Shown here in pieces: positions 51,411 to 63,569 of a DNA stretch of 64,000 nucleotides (within the stretch, counting starts at the first letter, position 1; the number at the start of each line of letters is the position of its first letter). Position numbers and translations under genes: made by a program. Source of the stretch: Batkoa obscura (taxonomy: Eukaryota; Entomophthoromycota; Entomophthoromycetes; Entomophthorales; Batkoaceae); NCBI GenBank assembly GCA_030770535.1, contig JASVEC010000011.1:1178001-1242000 (forward strand). Direction: 5' to 3'. The notes under the pieces are model-generated. The model was not told the origin of the DNA, searched no databases, and was given only the letters and a program-made list of their open reading frames with translations.

Positions 51411-54400
51411 ATGAGTAATGAATCTCCAGCATCAATTTCGCCATTCTCGAGTTTAAAACCAAGCAAAGTTGGCACCGATTCAACAACACATTCTCCACCA
51501 TGGTCACTACAGGATTCTAAAAGTAAAAAATCTTCTTTAGATTCTACTTTAAATTATGATATTTTAGATAGAGAAAAAATAGGGTAATGAATTTCATATT
51601 AGAACTCAACATAGTGAATCATAACTCAATGAACTATAAAACTGTTTTAAAGATCTTCAACTAAAAACAATTCATTTTTAGAGAAACTTCAAAAGTACTT
51701 CCACAAGTTCCTAATAATAGTGCATACGACTTTGACCTAAATAATATAGAAGGTAGGGACCTTAAACCTGAAACAACCCCACTTCAAAACTTATTTGGTA
51801 TAAAAAATGAAGCAAATCATACTATAGAAACAAATAATAATATAGCTGATAATGTTCCTAGAATAATAACTTCAACACCAAGCGACCAAAATATCAATAA
51901 TCAACAAGAAATGGAGCAAACTAATGAAGAAAGAAATCAGATGACTGTTCAAACAGCAATAACGAATTTCGAAATGCCATTACCAGCTAGAACAAAATCA
52001 TTGAATAGTAACCCACCGTTATCGCCAGAGCCAGAAAACACACGGATAAGAAAGATATTAGAACTCTTTAAGGGAAAACATTCAGTAAACTCAAAAATAT
52101 TCAAAAGAATTGTAAAGTCATCAATTGCTTTCTTTTTAGCTACTCTATTGGTTATCATAAACCCGGTTCGAGATGTTTTGGGCACCGGTTCCTATACTGC
52201 TGTTATTGCTACTATCATTTTTGATTCATGCAGAACTGTAGGATCACAGTTGGAAAACACGTTATTAGCTTGTATATGCTCTTTAATCGGACTCTTGTTC
52301 TATATGGTGGCTTTTAGCCTTTTTATTTTATTTAATAAGAGTTATGTTGGTAGAGATGATGAAAATGCTGTTGTGTTTGATGGATCTTTTATACTTGCTT
52401 TATTTCTTTATACTTACATTTTCGTATCTGGTTATATTAGAACTAAATTTCCTAAGTTAACTGGGCCTATCACCTTACTCAATATTATTATGACGATTAG
52501 TTTTACTCAAATAGTATTTGGTACAGATACTTTTACGCTTACTACTTTTGGTTTAATTTTATCTCCATCTTTGATAGGTGTAGGTATTAGTACTTTTGTC
52601 AATGTCACTTTATGGCCTGAATCAGCTTCTCAAGATCTTGGTGATTCACTTGTACTTACTTTGGAGTCACTTCATTCAACTTTAAATTTACTTTCAGATA
52701 GTTTTCTTTTAAAAGATGATACTTTAAGTATAACACCTCATGATTTAGAGATACTTCATTCACGTTCAATTACTGCTGTCACTGCATTAGTAAAGGCTGG
52801 TAGAGAAGCAAGATATGAATATGCTTACTCTATTCATCCACCAAATGATTATAAAACATTGATCAATCTATCACTTTTATTACAACAACATTTAGGTGGT
52901 CTTAATTTGGCTGTACAAAGACAAAGACAATTACTTGGCCTGAGGAAAACAGATAGTGAAGATATTAGTCCAGTAACTACAAGAAGTAATTCACCTACAG
53001 AGATAAAAGCATTTTCATTACCACCATCCCCATCTGCTCTTAGTTTAAGTAAATTAGGTGGCGAAATTATGCCTATCACTCCTGAGATAGACCCGATACT
53101 AGCAAGGGATTTGATCCACGATATATTACATATCGTAAGCGCACCTTTAGCTAAAATGAGTGAAGTATGCTCTGAAGCTATTGGGTTAGCAAAAGAACTG
53201 TTGATAAATGAAAGTGAAATAAAATCAAAAACGGAAGAAGAAAAACCAAAGCATTGTTGCCATTGTGCAGCTTTAAAAGAGTTTTCAGAAGAAGAATGCC
53301 CACATAATCTTCAAAATGAAAAGAGTAAAAAACCAGAAGATTTAAAAGACATGATTGTTAAATTAAAGGAAGCCACATTAGAATTTGAACTTGCAGAAGG
53401 AAGATGTCTTAAACTGATTCATAAACAAGTGCTTTTTACACCTCATTTACATGCTCCATTTCCAGAACCTATGCTTGTTGTATTTTCAGGCATTTTTTCT
53501 ATTCGAGAGTTTTCTAAGTCTATCACTAATTTTTTGGAAAAAGAAGAAACATTTTTATCATTAAGACCATATATAAGCAAACGATCTGGATTTTTAGGTA
53601 CTGGTCCATCTACTTTATCAAAACAAAAAAGATGGTGGAGGCCAAATATTACATGGGTAAAATGGTTAAAAGGGAATAGATTATCAGAAGATCCTCAACA
53701 ATATGAATCAAATGATACTACCGACAATTCCCTTAAAGATGTTAATTCTCAATATGAGAAAAATAAGAGAGGTAACTAATTATGTTTGCTAGTTTAAACT
53801 TAACTAAATATAAAATAGAAGCTGAAAAGGAAGATGAAGAACATGCAAATGATCCTATAGCGTTACCAGCTCAACGATGGATCAAGCCAGAATATCATAC
53901 AAGGAATGCGTTTAAAAGCGTTTCTAAGCCCAGTAAATTTAAGAAATTAATTATAAGTCTTAAATTTAATATATGGAAAGCATCACAAGCGTTTAACACA
54001 TTTGAAGTGAAATTCGCAGTCAAATTAGTTTTAGTGGTGATTCTACTATCTTTCCCAGCATACGTACCAAAATTTTCATCATATTATACGTCAGTTCGAG
54101 GCCCATGGGGTGCTATTGCAGCTATGTTAATTATGAATCAAACTATTGGAGGTACTTTGAAGTTAGGTATCATTCGTTTAATTGGTACAATCATAGGTGC
54201 TATATGGGGCTATCTAACCTTTTTAGTAAGCAATAATACACAAAATGTTTGTTTAGTTATTGTTATGATTTGGGTTTATGCAGTTCCAAGTTGGTATTTT
54301 ATGGTTACAACAAGCTATTCCAGGATCGGGTTTAATGGATTGATTGCATATGTGGTTATTTTATTTGTAAGCTATAAAAGCACTAAATTAGATGAAGTTT

Positions 54401-55293
54401 TAATTATTGCTCTTCTTCGTACAGCAAGTGTTGTTGTTGGTTTAATTGTATCTATGGTTGTTAGTTCAACTATCTGGCCATTTTCAGCAAGAAGAGAATT
54501 AAGAAAACTAATTGCTTCTTTATTGGCTGATATGGGTATGAGTTTTGGTAAAGTAGCAGCATTATGTATGTCATCTAATACAACTACTGAATGGAAAGAA
54601 TTACAATCTCAAATTAATTTATGTAATCGAAAGTTGCAAAAACGAATACTTTCAGCTAAAAGTTTACATTTATTTGCACTAGATGAACCTAGACTTAAAG
54701 GCCCATTTCAAGCACCAGTTTATTCCGAGCAGATTCGTATTTTACAAGATGTTTTAGATCAACTTGTTGCTATGACTGGAGCTGTATCTCAACTCACTCC
54801 TGATGTTCAAAAAACAGTCATTTTTCCATTTAATTCTTATCGTAAATTTATGGTCTCTTCAGTTATTTTATATTTTTATGTGCTCTCTGGGGCTTTGCGT
54901 TCTAAAATGCCATTACCACCTTATCCTCCTCCAATCCATGCTATACGTTATCAATTGATGTTAAAAACTAGATCTGCATTGGTAAAGAAGTTCAAAAAGA
55001 ATAGTTACAATACTCTACCACTACATAAATCAATATTAGAACGTTCCGATGAATTTAGAAATGAGGCTGTTGGGTCTCATTTAGAGTTAAATACTACGCT
55101 TAGTTTTGATCAAAAAAATCTACATGAAGAATTTAATCATATATATTGGTATACATATATGGCCGGAGTAGCACGGTTGTTTGAGGGTGTCGAGTTGTTG
55201 GGGCATAATATTGCTGGGTTAGTGGGAGAGACTTCAATACCAGTTAAAGAGCATATAGTTACTTTTCCAGATGATGATGAAGATGATGATTAA
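51411..55293 (+). CDS. BRE4/ArAE-type two-bundle membrane transporter, copy 2
   Basis: Three exons: 51411-51583, 51682-53771 and 53819-55293 (3738 nt, 1245 residues). Exon structure, phases and domain order match copy 1, and the 47-nt second intron is identical. Against copy 1 the N-terminal ~340 residues differ at many positions, then ~415 residues from FTLTTFGLILSPS onward are identical. The second membrane bundle has diverged (for example YKSTKLDEVLIIALL against YKHSSNNDIFTIVLL), and most of the C-terminal domain is identical again. The diverged parts sit mainly in the membrane bundles, so the copies may differ in substrate or location. The start is the ATG matching copy 1; an upstream extension begins at TTG only. 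Confidence 0.9.
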
Positions 55294-56029
55294 GATTACT
55301 TGTAGTTAGTTTTATTATTGGTTTTATTAACTTATTAGTTTTTATTTGTATTAATAAAACGAATAATATGTTTGAAATATTTTTATATTTTTCATAATCT
55401 ATAGATAAGTATCAAAACTTTTACTTTTATGATTTATAGCTTTTGTTTTTGATTATTTGATATTAATATAATTACACGGGGCTGATGTGGTCCCTATGGG
55501 TGTTTCCTGAGTTAAAATATTGGATTGTGTAATGAAAAATCACGCTTAATTAACTGGCTATAAGTTAATAGATCTTAGTTCATATAACTAAAATAAGTTT
55601 AAAATATAAAAAATAATATGTAATAAGTTATGAAATATGTAAAACTAATAAAATAAATTATATAATTATATAGTTTATATAAAAAACTTAATAATTTTAT
55701 AATTAATTTTAAAAAAGGAGTTATTATATTAAAAAGTTTTTTATATTTTATACCAAAATATTACATATATATGTATGTAATAACTGTTATAATTTTATGT
55801 TATAACTATTAAATATAAAAATAAAGATATAAAAATAATAAAAAACTTTATAATAAACCTAAATAAAAAAACTTTAGATTAATTATATATAAATTTAAAA
55901 ACACACTTAATTTTAATAGTATAAGCATTTAAATTTAATTAACTATTAAACTGATAAAATAATATTTTATAACTAATATTTTAAATAGTATACTAAACTT
56001 TATTATAAATCATTATAAAATTAAATATA

Positions 56030-56125
56030 CAAAGATATATTTTTTTGTTTAAAAATTTTATTGACAATTTTTATTTAAATAATACTTAAAAATAAAAATC
56101 AATAAAATCAAAAAAAACATTTTTA
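56030..56125 (+). repeat. MITE copy 10, transition-decayed
   Basis: About 96 bp, flanked by TA. It keeps TATTTTTTTGTTTAAAAATT and the right-hand AAAAAAACATTTTTA. Most differences from consensus are G to A and C to T (GGGG to AAAG, CCCC to TTTT, GCGC to ATAC). Confidence 0.75.
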
Positions 56126-56850
56126 TATATTTTTTAATACTTTTGGTTTTGAAAATAAATAAATTACATTATTAAACAGGTATTAATATTTTATGTTTTT
56201 TTTAACGTGTTTTTTTTTAGTTTATTCAAAAAAAATTATATATTAATAATGTTTAATATTAAAATAAAACCAAAAAAATAACATTTCAGTATTTATTTTA
56301 TATATATTTATCATTTATAAATGCTTTACAATTAATATAAAAATTTATAAAAAAAATAAATATGATTTTTTATTATACAGCCTAATGTATGTTAATAAAA
56401 CAAATATTAAGACATAAAAACTCATGTTTAAATTTAGCTTTATCTAAATAGTTGTTTTATACATTTTATTTTATGAGAAATAATAAATATTTGAAAGTAA
56501 TAATGTTTTTCTTAAGCTTGTATTCAAAACTAGTCCAGACTTATATAGATTTTTATTTAAAAATAAAATATACAAAACAATTTATTATAAAATATATAAT
56601 TTGTATATGTAAATAGTTTTTTACTAAGCAGTTAGTTTACTGACACTGAGTCTAGCTTTAGGTAATGATATTTTTAACATTTGGATATAAGTTTACCATT
56701 TAAAGTCCCAGATTTATTTTATAATCCAACTAGGTTGTTTATGTCAATTTTTGAATTTATCAGGCTTTTACTGTTAGAGTTACAACTTATCTCGAATGTT
56801 TATAGACATCATGTCAACCCTCCATCTAGTTGATAAAACTATTTATTATA

Positions 56851-56947
56851 TGAGGGTGTTTTTTTTTGCTTCACTTTTTCTATCTTTTAAGCGCTATTTG
56901 AGTGGGAAAACTGTTAGTAAAATCCTTAAACACAAAAAAACAGCCCT
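56851..56947 (-). repeat. MITE copy 11
   Basis: 97 bp, starting TGAGGGTGTTTTTTTTTGCT and ending ACAGCCCT, with TA on both sides and a near-consensus core (AAGCGCTATTTGAGTGGGAA). Confidence 0.85.
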
Positions 56948-57611
56948 ATATAATGAATGTTTAATGTCTTTTGATATTTTGTTTTTAAGCATCTAGTATA
57001 GGATTTTCACCCTATCACAGCCATCTTAAATAAATTTATAATAAGTGAAGACGAAAGCAAATAAAATATAAAATGTTGGTATAGAACTAATCATTTTATT
57101 GTTAGAATATACTAGTTTTGTTTACAATATTTAAAATTTTGGTCACTTTATTTTTTTATTGTCAAAGATAATTTCAGTAATTTAAAATTGTCTTTTGAGA
57201 CAGATATAGTGTGGCGAAAATTCTGTAATTAGATGCCAATAAGATCTTTAAAACTTGTAAATTTGCTTTCCTTCACCAACAATCTGTCACTTAGTGGCGA
57301 ATAATGTTTGCCACTAAGTAATGAAAATGGTATGCTTCTGTATTCTAAAACATCAAACGTTTTGGCGATGTGCAAAATAAATTTAGTCTTAGTAATACAG
57401 AATATAAAATGAAATAAACCAATCACTTAATTCCACTTTTGACAAAATTAAAAACTTAACATAAATTGAAGCCAATAATAGCCTCCCAGAGGATTGTGAA
57501 GAACTAAAAGGATCAAGGTTAATTGGCTATTCATAAGGCTAAAAGGAAAACAATTTAAGGTGAAAAATAGAGATTTAATCTAAATAATCAAAATTGTCAA
57601 TAAAATATAAA

Positions 57612-58834
57612 ATGGAGGTAAATAAAGACGAAGCAATAAGATGTTTAGCCATTGCCAAAAAGAAAGAGCAACAAGGAGATTATTCTTCAGCATTAAAGTT
57701 TTGTCGTAAATCCATCGCTTTATTTCCAACCGACCAAGCCGAACAATATTTGAAAATTATTGAGCCAAAAAGTAAAGAAAGTCCAGAAAAAGTGAAAGTG
57801 GAAATTAAACAAGAAAAGGAAAGTGTAAAAATGAGCAATAGCAATTCAAGCAGTAGAGCTTATACAAAAGAGCAAGTGGAAGAAGTTATTGAAATCAAAC
57901 GAAATTCAGGAGATTTTTATAAGATACTCAGGATAACTAAAGAAGCCACTGAAAACGAAATTAAAAAGGCATATAAAAAAGTAAGGAACTTTTCTTTACC
58001 TGAGTTATAATTCATCTTGTTATTAGTTAGCTTTAAAATTCCATCCAGATAAAAATAGCGCCCCAGGAGCAGATGAGGCTTTTAAACGTAATATTATTTA
58101 AAAAACAGTTGGAATAAATGCTTAAATCTTTTATAGTTGTTAGCAAAGCGTTTTCAGTACTATCAGATCCTGACAAGAAATCAGCCTATGATAGATACGG
58201 TGGAGATCCTGAGCAACGTAGTTCCGGACCACAATATAATCCAGGATTTAGGTATCAAGAAGAAGTAAGCCCTGAAGAGTTATTTAATATGTTCTTTGGG
58301 GCTTCAAATTTTGGTCCTGGGTTTCATAGTACATTTGTGGGACCAGATGGACGTCAATATATGCGTAGAAATCGTCAACAACCTAGAGCTAATACTACTC
58401 AATTTGAAACCAATTTTAACCTTATTCAGTTACTTCCCATTCTTTTATTACTAGTTTTTTCACTCTTTTCAACTTTATTTACACCAGCTAACTTAAGAGA
58501 GCCTGATTACACATTTGAAAGGGCACCTAAGTTTACTAAAAGTTATAATACTCAATCGAGGGGAATTACTTATTACGCTGATCCTAAAGAGATGCTTACC
58601 TTTAAATCTAAGGCAAATAAGCAGAGGTTTAGTCAATTTGAAAGGGATGTGGAATCATATTATGTCAGATCAGTTTATCAACAATGTATTAACCAGAGGG
58701 ATAGATTAAATAGTGAGATTGCTGAAGCAACTGGTTGGTTTGGTTGGAATAGAAATGAAAAAAGGCTGAAAGAATTAAAAAACAGACGATTACCAAAATG
58801 TGATGAATATCGAAGACTTACCGGGCAACTTTAA
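57612..58834 (+). CDS. ER membrane DnaJ protein (DNAJB12/HLJ1-like)
   Basis: Three exons: 57612-57980, 58027-58087 (61 nt) and 58137-58834 (1128 nt, 375 residues). The N-terminus MEVNKDEAIRCLAIAKK and the short helical repeat after it match the DNAJB12/B14 family. The J domain (about 105-165) starts DFYKILRITKEATE and has its HPD motif at 129-131, encoded by the small middle exon. A Gly/Phe/Arg-rich stretch follows, then a single membrane span at about 238-257 (LLPILLLLVFSLFSTLF) and a C-terminal domain of the DUF1977 type. Such proteins face the cytosol on the ER and recruit Hsp70 for ER-associated degradation. The chosen ATG gives the family start; an upstream open stretch begins at TTG. 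Confidence 0.93.
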
Positions 58835-59424
58835 AATCGTGCTTTTAAAAAATGTTAGATTATCTCCTTTTACTTTAATATAATCTCTTTTTATTTTCCT
58901 CATATTATAATCTATGCTATTCTTTAATTATTTGTTTATTTGGTATGTTTTTAAAAAATAATCAGATTTATCCAAGTAAGTGTCTTTTAGAATAAATTTA
59001 GGAGTATTAAGTATAATTAGGTTTATTATTTAAATATCATGAGTTATATGAAGCAATTAAATAAGTATATTTTGGTAATAAATAGGCTCTCATAGTTAAC
59101 CTCTAATTTGAAAGCATTTAAAGTTAAAATTACATATAATAAATATATGTTTATTTACTTATTTCTATATCAGCATACTTGACTATAGTCTACTTCAAGC
59201 ATCCTCTTTTCAGATATTTTACACGATATATACAACATTGGTTTACTTAATATTATGAATTAACCAAAAGTCGCTAAACCATAAAGTTTTATTTGTGTGT
59301 TGTAAAACATTACAAAAAACTAATCATGAAAGGTGGTGTAGTTTACTACTGTTTATTAAAATAACCATCTCAAAATAAATTTTATAGTGGCATATAAATA
59401 AAAAGTGTTGTACACTTTATAAAA
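58835..59424. other. Intergenic, convergent 3' ends
   Basis: The DnaJ gene (plus) and SDHAF1 (minus) converge here. AT-rich, with no gene or repeat recognised. Confidence 0.5.
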
Positions 59425-59716
59425 TTAATTAAACTTTACATTTTTGATGCCTTCTCCGGAGTAAATTTCTAGTTGTCTTTTGCCCTTTCTCAATAAAAAT
59501 TCAATCGTATTAAAATCTTTATGATCTATATTTTGATATTTATCAAACTGATATCTTGCATATTGTTTAAATGATGCCCTGTTCTCCTATAATTATTTAG
59601 TTACAAATGATTCCTTATAATTTTATACTGTTGTTTACTTCTGGCTTTAATCTTACTGCTCTTAACACAGTACGATATAATGCTAATATTTCTTTTTGTA
59701 AACCCGATTTCTTCAT
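59425..59716 (-). CDS. SDH6: Succinate dehydrogenase assembly factor 1 (LYR protein)
   Basis: Two exons, 59716-59639 and 59586-59425, give only 79 residues. It is a small mitochondrial-matrix LYR-motif protein that helps insert Fe-S clusters into the SdhB subunit of complex II. The LYR motif is Leu13-Tyr14-Arg15 (EILALYRTVLRAVRLKP). The second half has IEFLLRKGKRQLEIYSGEG, matching the R-R-G-x-x-Q-L segment of SDHAF1. The intron is 52 nt and contains an in-frame stop, so no long ORF marks this gene. The MGMT gene starts 377 bp away in the opposite direction. Confidence 0.9.
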
Positions 59717-60093
59717 TAAAATTAAAATGAAATTTAAAAAAATTATATTTTGAAAAATAGTTTAATCATTTCTCAATAAAGATGAAATATGATTGGCTAG
59801 TCAAGTATCAATCCGATGCTTGTAGATAATTTGTTTAGACTTTATGAATTCAAATAAAATTCAAACTACTCTGTTGACTCATTTTAAACATAATATGGGC
59901 ATTCAACTTTATATCTTCCAAATACAAAAATAGAAAAAATCTTTACATTGAACTCAGTAAATACAAAATCAAAAATGCCCATTTCGTTTAAATCAAATCA
60001 ATAGTAGAAATTTTTTCAAAAACGATTAGTAATTCTGTAGCTGCGCATTTCAAATATAAATAAACACAAATTGATTATTTTTATAAAATAAAA

Positions 60094-60744
60094 ATGAAAG
60101 CTCCTAGTAAATTGATTGAACATCCAAGAATTAAAGAGCTGAATGAGTTGATTCAAGCTTGTGGTAAATCAACTGTTATTACGACTTATAAGTATAATAA
60201 GCTATATTAGATTCCTTTAATAAAAAGACAAATACAAAGTTAACTCTGCATCAAATAAAAGTCCTTAGTTGCTGTATTCAGGTATAATTTATTATTTGCT
60301 ATTTATTCTCATCTTATTTATTTTTTAGATACCAGAAGGTAATTTGAAAGTACAAGTATAATAGATACGTATTTTAAAATACAAATAGGCAGCTTTAGTA
60401 CTTACGGGGCTATTGCTAGAGCATTAAAGAGTTCACCAAGAGCTGGTAATTCATTTCATTGTTTTTAAAAGCAAACTTTGTAATGTCTTTAAAGTTGGAC
60501 AAGCATTAAGAAATAATCCTTTTGCACCTACAGTACCATGCCATAGAGTTATAACTTCAGATTATAAGATTGGTGGATTTGACGGGTATTTTTGTATAAG
60601 CTAATATTGATTACTTTATTAATCATTTAAAGTCAATGGGGCTCTGGGACAAAGATAGAGACTAAAAAAGAATTATTAACTAAAGAAGGCTTAGTTTTTA
60701 ATGAGAAGTTAGAAACTAAACTTTTCGTCAATTTCAAAGTTTAA
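60094..60744 (+). CDS. MGT1: O6-alkylguanine-DNA alkyltransferase (MGMT/Ogt family)
   Basis: Six exons: 60094-60163, 60211-60281, 60329-60338 (10 nt), 60389-60445, 60495-60585 and 60633-60744 (411 nt, 136 residues). The suicide enzyme transfers alkyl groups from O6-guanine to its own cysteine; the acceptor is Cys85 in VPCHRVI. Before it come IPEGSFSTYGAIARAL and the DNA-binding helix segment SSPRAVGQALRNNPFAP. After it come IGGFDGQWG and KKELLTKEG. The N-terminal ribonuclease-like domain of longer homologues is reduced to about 35 residues, so it is a short form. Exon 1 uses a GTAAATC donor; a later GT would put the next exon out of frame. The 10-nt microexon encodes Ile-Pro-Glu plus one base and is required for the conserved IPEG. 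Confidence 0.9.
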
Positions 60745-61096
60745 CTATTATGGATTTTTTTCAATAAAACATATATATCATCACTATATATACATATTGT
60801 TTTTATACACATCATTACATATACCCTTATATAATAGTAGAATTGAAATAAATAAATTAAAAAATGAAAGTTTATTTACATTTAAATCAACGTCAAATAA
60901 TATCAATTACTTAGTTTTAAACTTGATTTGATTAAAATTGCATCTTTTTTTAACTTAGTTTAATTCTGTGCTTATATCAAAAATAGAATTAAAGCTCATA
61001 TTTACGTCACTTATAATAGAAACAGCAGCATAAAATGATGATTAAAAATCAACTTAACACTATTTGAACGTTAGTTTCCTTTCTTTTTTAAATAAA

Positions 61097-61666
61097 ATGT
61101 TAAATCACCCAATTCGTGTTTATTTAATAACTACTTTACAACATACATTAGCATTAGGATTTACCTATGTATCTTTGATATTCCCTAACTGGTTAGTCTT
61201 TCGAGCACCAGAGCCTCTAGGTTTTCGTACAACTTATGGATTATTTCAAAAATGTTCTATAATAACTAATCACTGCCGACCATTTCCAGATGAAATCCGA
61301 GGAGATTGTAACGAAGAAGGTTTTTGTAGATTATGGTATACTGCAAGGTACACTCAACTTTTTGCTACTATTTTAGGTACTATTACCCTCTTTTTCTTCC
61401 TTTTTATACTTTTTAGTGATGCGCGTAAACAGTACAAAGCTTGGCCTTTAGCTTTAGGTGCTTCTGCTGCTTACACTATATTACAATTAGCTTCGTTCTC
61501 ATCCGTCGCTTACTTGTTTAATAATTCTGCTGAATTCTATATTGGAACTAACTATGATTTTTCTTTTTATTTAAATTTAGCTTCATGGTTACTTTCAGTT
61601 ATTGGAAGTGCAGTAATTTTGGTTTCATTTCCATTTAGGGCTAACGGATATCAAGAAATTAATTAA
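61097..61666 (+). CDS. Four-helix claudin/PMP22-fold membrane protein (Sur7/PalI-like)
   Basis: A 189-residue single-exon protein. Predicted membrane spans are at about 8-29, 87-106, 117-140 and 157-180. The first extracellular loop holds Asn31-Trp32, then YGLFQKC with Cys53, Cys60, Cys71 and Cys77. This is the NW...GLF-x-C-x6-C pattern of the claudin/PMP22/Sur7 superfamily. Fungal relatives act at the plasma membrane or cell cortex (eisosomes, pH sensing). Which branch this belongs to is not clear. The ATG at 61097 is used; an earlier open stretch starts at TTG. A 10-codon upstream ORF (61035-61067) precedes it and could dampen translation if it is in the leader. Confidence 0.7.
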   Translation: MLNHPIRVYLITTLQHTLALGFTYVSLIFPNWLVFRAPEPLGFRTTYGLFQKCSIITNHCRPFPDEIRGDCNEEGFCRLWYTARYTQLFATILGTITLFFFLFILFSDARKQYKAWPLALGASAAYTILQLASFSSVAYLFNNSAEFYIGTNYDFSFYLNLASWLLSVIGSAVILVSFPFRANGYQEIN

Positions 61667-63569
61667 CTATTAGAGCGCAAGTCTTCTATATTATTTATCA
61701 TTCATGAAATAAATATATAAATTTATAACTAGCTTTTTTAATTTAATATTGAATTTGTATATTTATTTGTTTAATATACTTTAAACAGAAAACCTCAAAT
61801 TGTATATCCATTGTTATGGTAAAATTATATTTCAGCCTTAAATCGAGCATAGTATGGAAATATCTTTCCACTTTCTTGTTTTTCCACTCATGTTAGGGTA
61901 AACTTGAAAATTTTACTTAAATGCTAAAATAAAAAAGACATTATATATTATACTATTAAAATTCCAACTCATTTTCTTGATAAAATAACAAATATGAATA
62001 AAAGAACATCTCATGTGTAAAACTTAGCAAACTAAATATTTATAACATCTATTCAGCAATTAAAGTAATAAGTTATATTTATATTATCCTTCAATACTCT
62101 TAACAGCTTCGCAAAATACAAAATAGTGTTTAAGAATTGTAATTACTTTGTAATAAAAGTTTTTGTTTTAATTATCATTTATAAGTTTCATTTAACTATT
62201 ACAAACAGTGTAGATATTTACTAACTCTGAAATTATTGTACTAAAAATATAATATTAACGATTTAGTAAAAATAAAGAAGACGAAATAAATCATTCTTTA
62301 ATGATATAAAATTATTAGTATAATCTATTATTAATAAATTATGTTATGATCTTATAAATAATTTTTAGCGTAATAAAGGAAACAATATAATCATCTAATT
62401 ATACTTGTTTTAAATCTAATTATAATAGTTAAATTTAAAGGTGGTTAAAATTATTATTGTAATTAGTATTTGGTTTACTTTATTTCTCACTATTTTGAAT
62501 AAAGTATTGTTTTCAAATAAAGTTTTAATATCAGTATTATAACAACTCAACTTATTCAAAGTATCTATCATATAAATCTTCTTTAATAATTACTACATAA
62601 AGTATATTATTTTAACAAACCAAATTTTATTATTTAAAATAGAATTAATAGTTAATTTTAAATTAAGCTGTAACAAAAAAGCCATAAGAAAATTTTAAAA
62701 TTTAATTTAATTTAAATAAATCGGCTCGGCTAAAGGAATAATAACGCTTAAGAAGAATGTATAGTAGATCCGTTTTATGCGAATATATATTCAATATATT
62801 TTGCGAAATGTATATTTAATGAACAGCAATAAAAATATAGCTATAAGGAAAGTGGTATAAAGAGTTGTATATTTAGCTGATAATAAAAGTTTCTATTCCA
62901 AACAACTTTTAGTTTGAGTTTGGTAGTTATGAAATATTTTCTAGATTAAATAACAAATTTAAAATATAAAAAAATGATTTCATAATGAAATCACTCTTAC
63001 TAGGAATCTAGAAACGTTGAAATTTAAAAATAAAAATGAGTCAAATAAAGTTAAATCTAGTTAATAATTTAATGAAGATTTACTTCATTTAATATTTTAT
63101 ATGATTTATATCAAACAACTGAGCTCCAATATTGATAGTAGCAATGATGAAAAATTAAAGATAATTGAAAATATAAACGCAAATAATCCTAGGTCTGATT
63201 AAAGTATTACCGCTAAAACTGTTCCAGCCAATAAAAAACCTTGGTATAAGACCAACTTTAAACATAAACTGACCAGTTAAATTTGGAATCTTAAATTAAC
63301 ACTATTATTATAGATGTTTGCTAATTGACAATTGTTCATGTAAGAATGACCAATAAATTTTTTTGGGATGCCCAATCAAAAAGATATAATGACAAATTTA
63401 AGTAGAGAACTCCCAAATATAGTAATCAAAAATTGGATTGGTAATCAAGGTGTAATTTTGTTATGATTGAACTCAGCAAATATTATAAATATAAAAGCAG
63501 AGACATGAATTTAGGATAAATTTAATTATTGGAAATTTCCAAACATTTTTAAATCATTCAAATATTCAA
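61667..63569. other. AT-rich intergenic interval
   Basis: Nothing recognised up to about 63000. Between 63100 and 63480 several plus-strand open stretches (for example one with SRELPNIVIKNWIGNQG) have a protein-like look but are separated by many stops and match no family I know. They may be a decayed gene. The promoter of the kinase at 63570 must lie at the right end. Confidence 0.45.

Larger units (their letters stand above)
44960..55302 (+). repeat. Tandem segmental duplication of a transporter gene (two ~4.3-kb units)
   Basis: Unit 1 is about 44960-49260 and unit 2 about 51030-55302, both in the same orientation, offset 6042 bp through most of the coding region. Identity is mosaic. Blocks 46490-47839 and 48369-49121 of unit 1 look identical in unit 2, including an intron. 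The coding sequence before 46490 and between 47840 and 48368 has clearly diverged, apart from a shared stretch around 48065-48174. About 1.8 kb of unrelated sequence separates the units. Confidence 0.92.
55294..57611. other. AT-rich island with two MITE copies
   Basis: 55550-56650 is extremely AT-rich. It holds MITE copies at 56030 and 56851 and a short perfect hairpin (ACTTAGTGGC, 11-nt loop, GCCACTAAGT) at 57289-57319. A ~65-codon minus-strand frame over that hairpin begins only at GTG. No conserved gene was found. Confidence 0.6.

Noticed and set aside
57229-57426. A 65-codon minus-strand frame as a small gene
   Set aside because: It has no ATG (starts at GTG) and overlaps a perfect hairpin. 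No upstream exon could be found before the divergent DnaJ gene.
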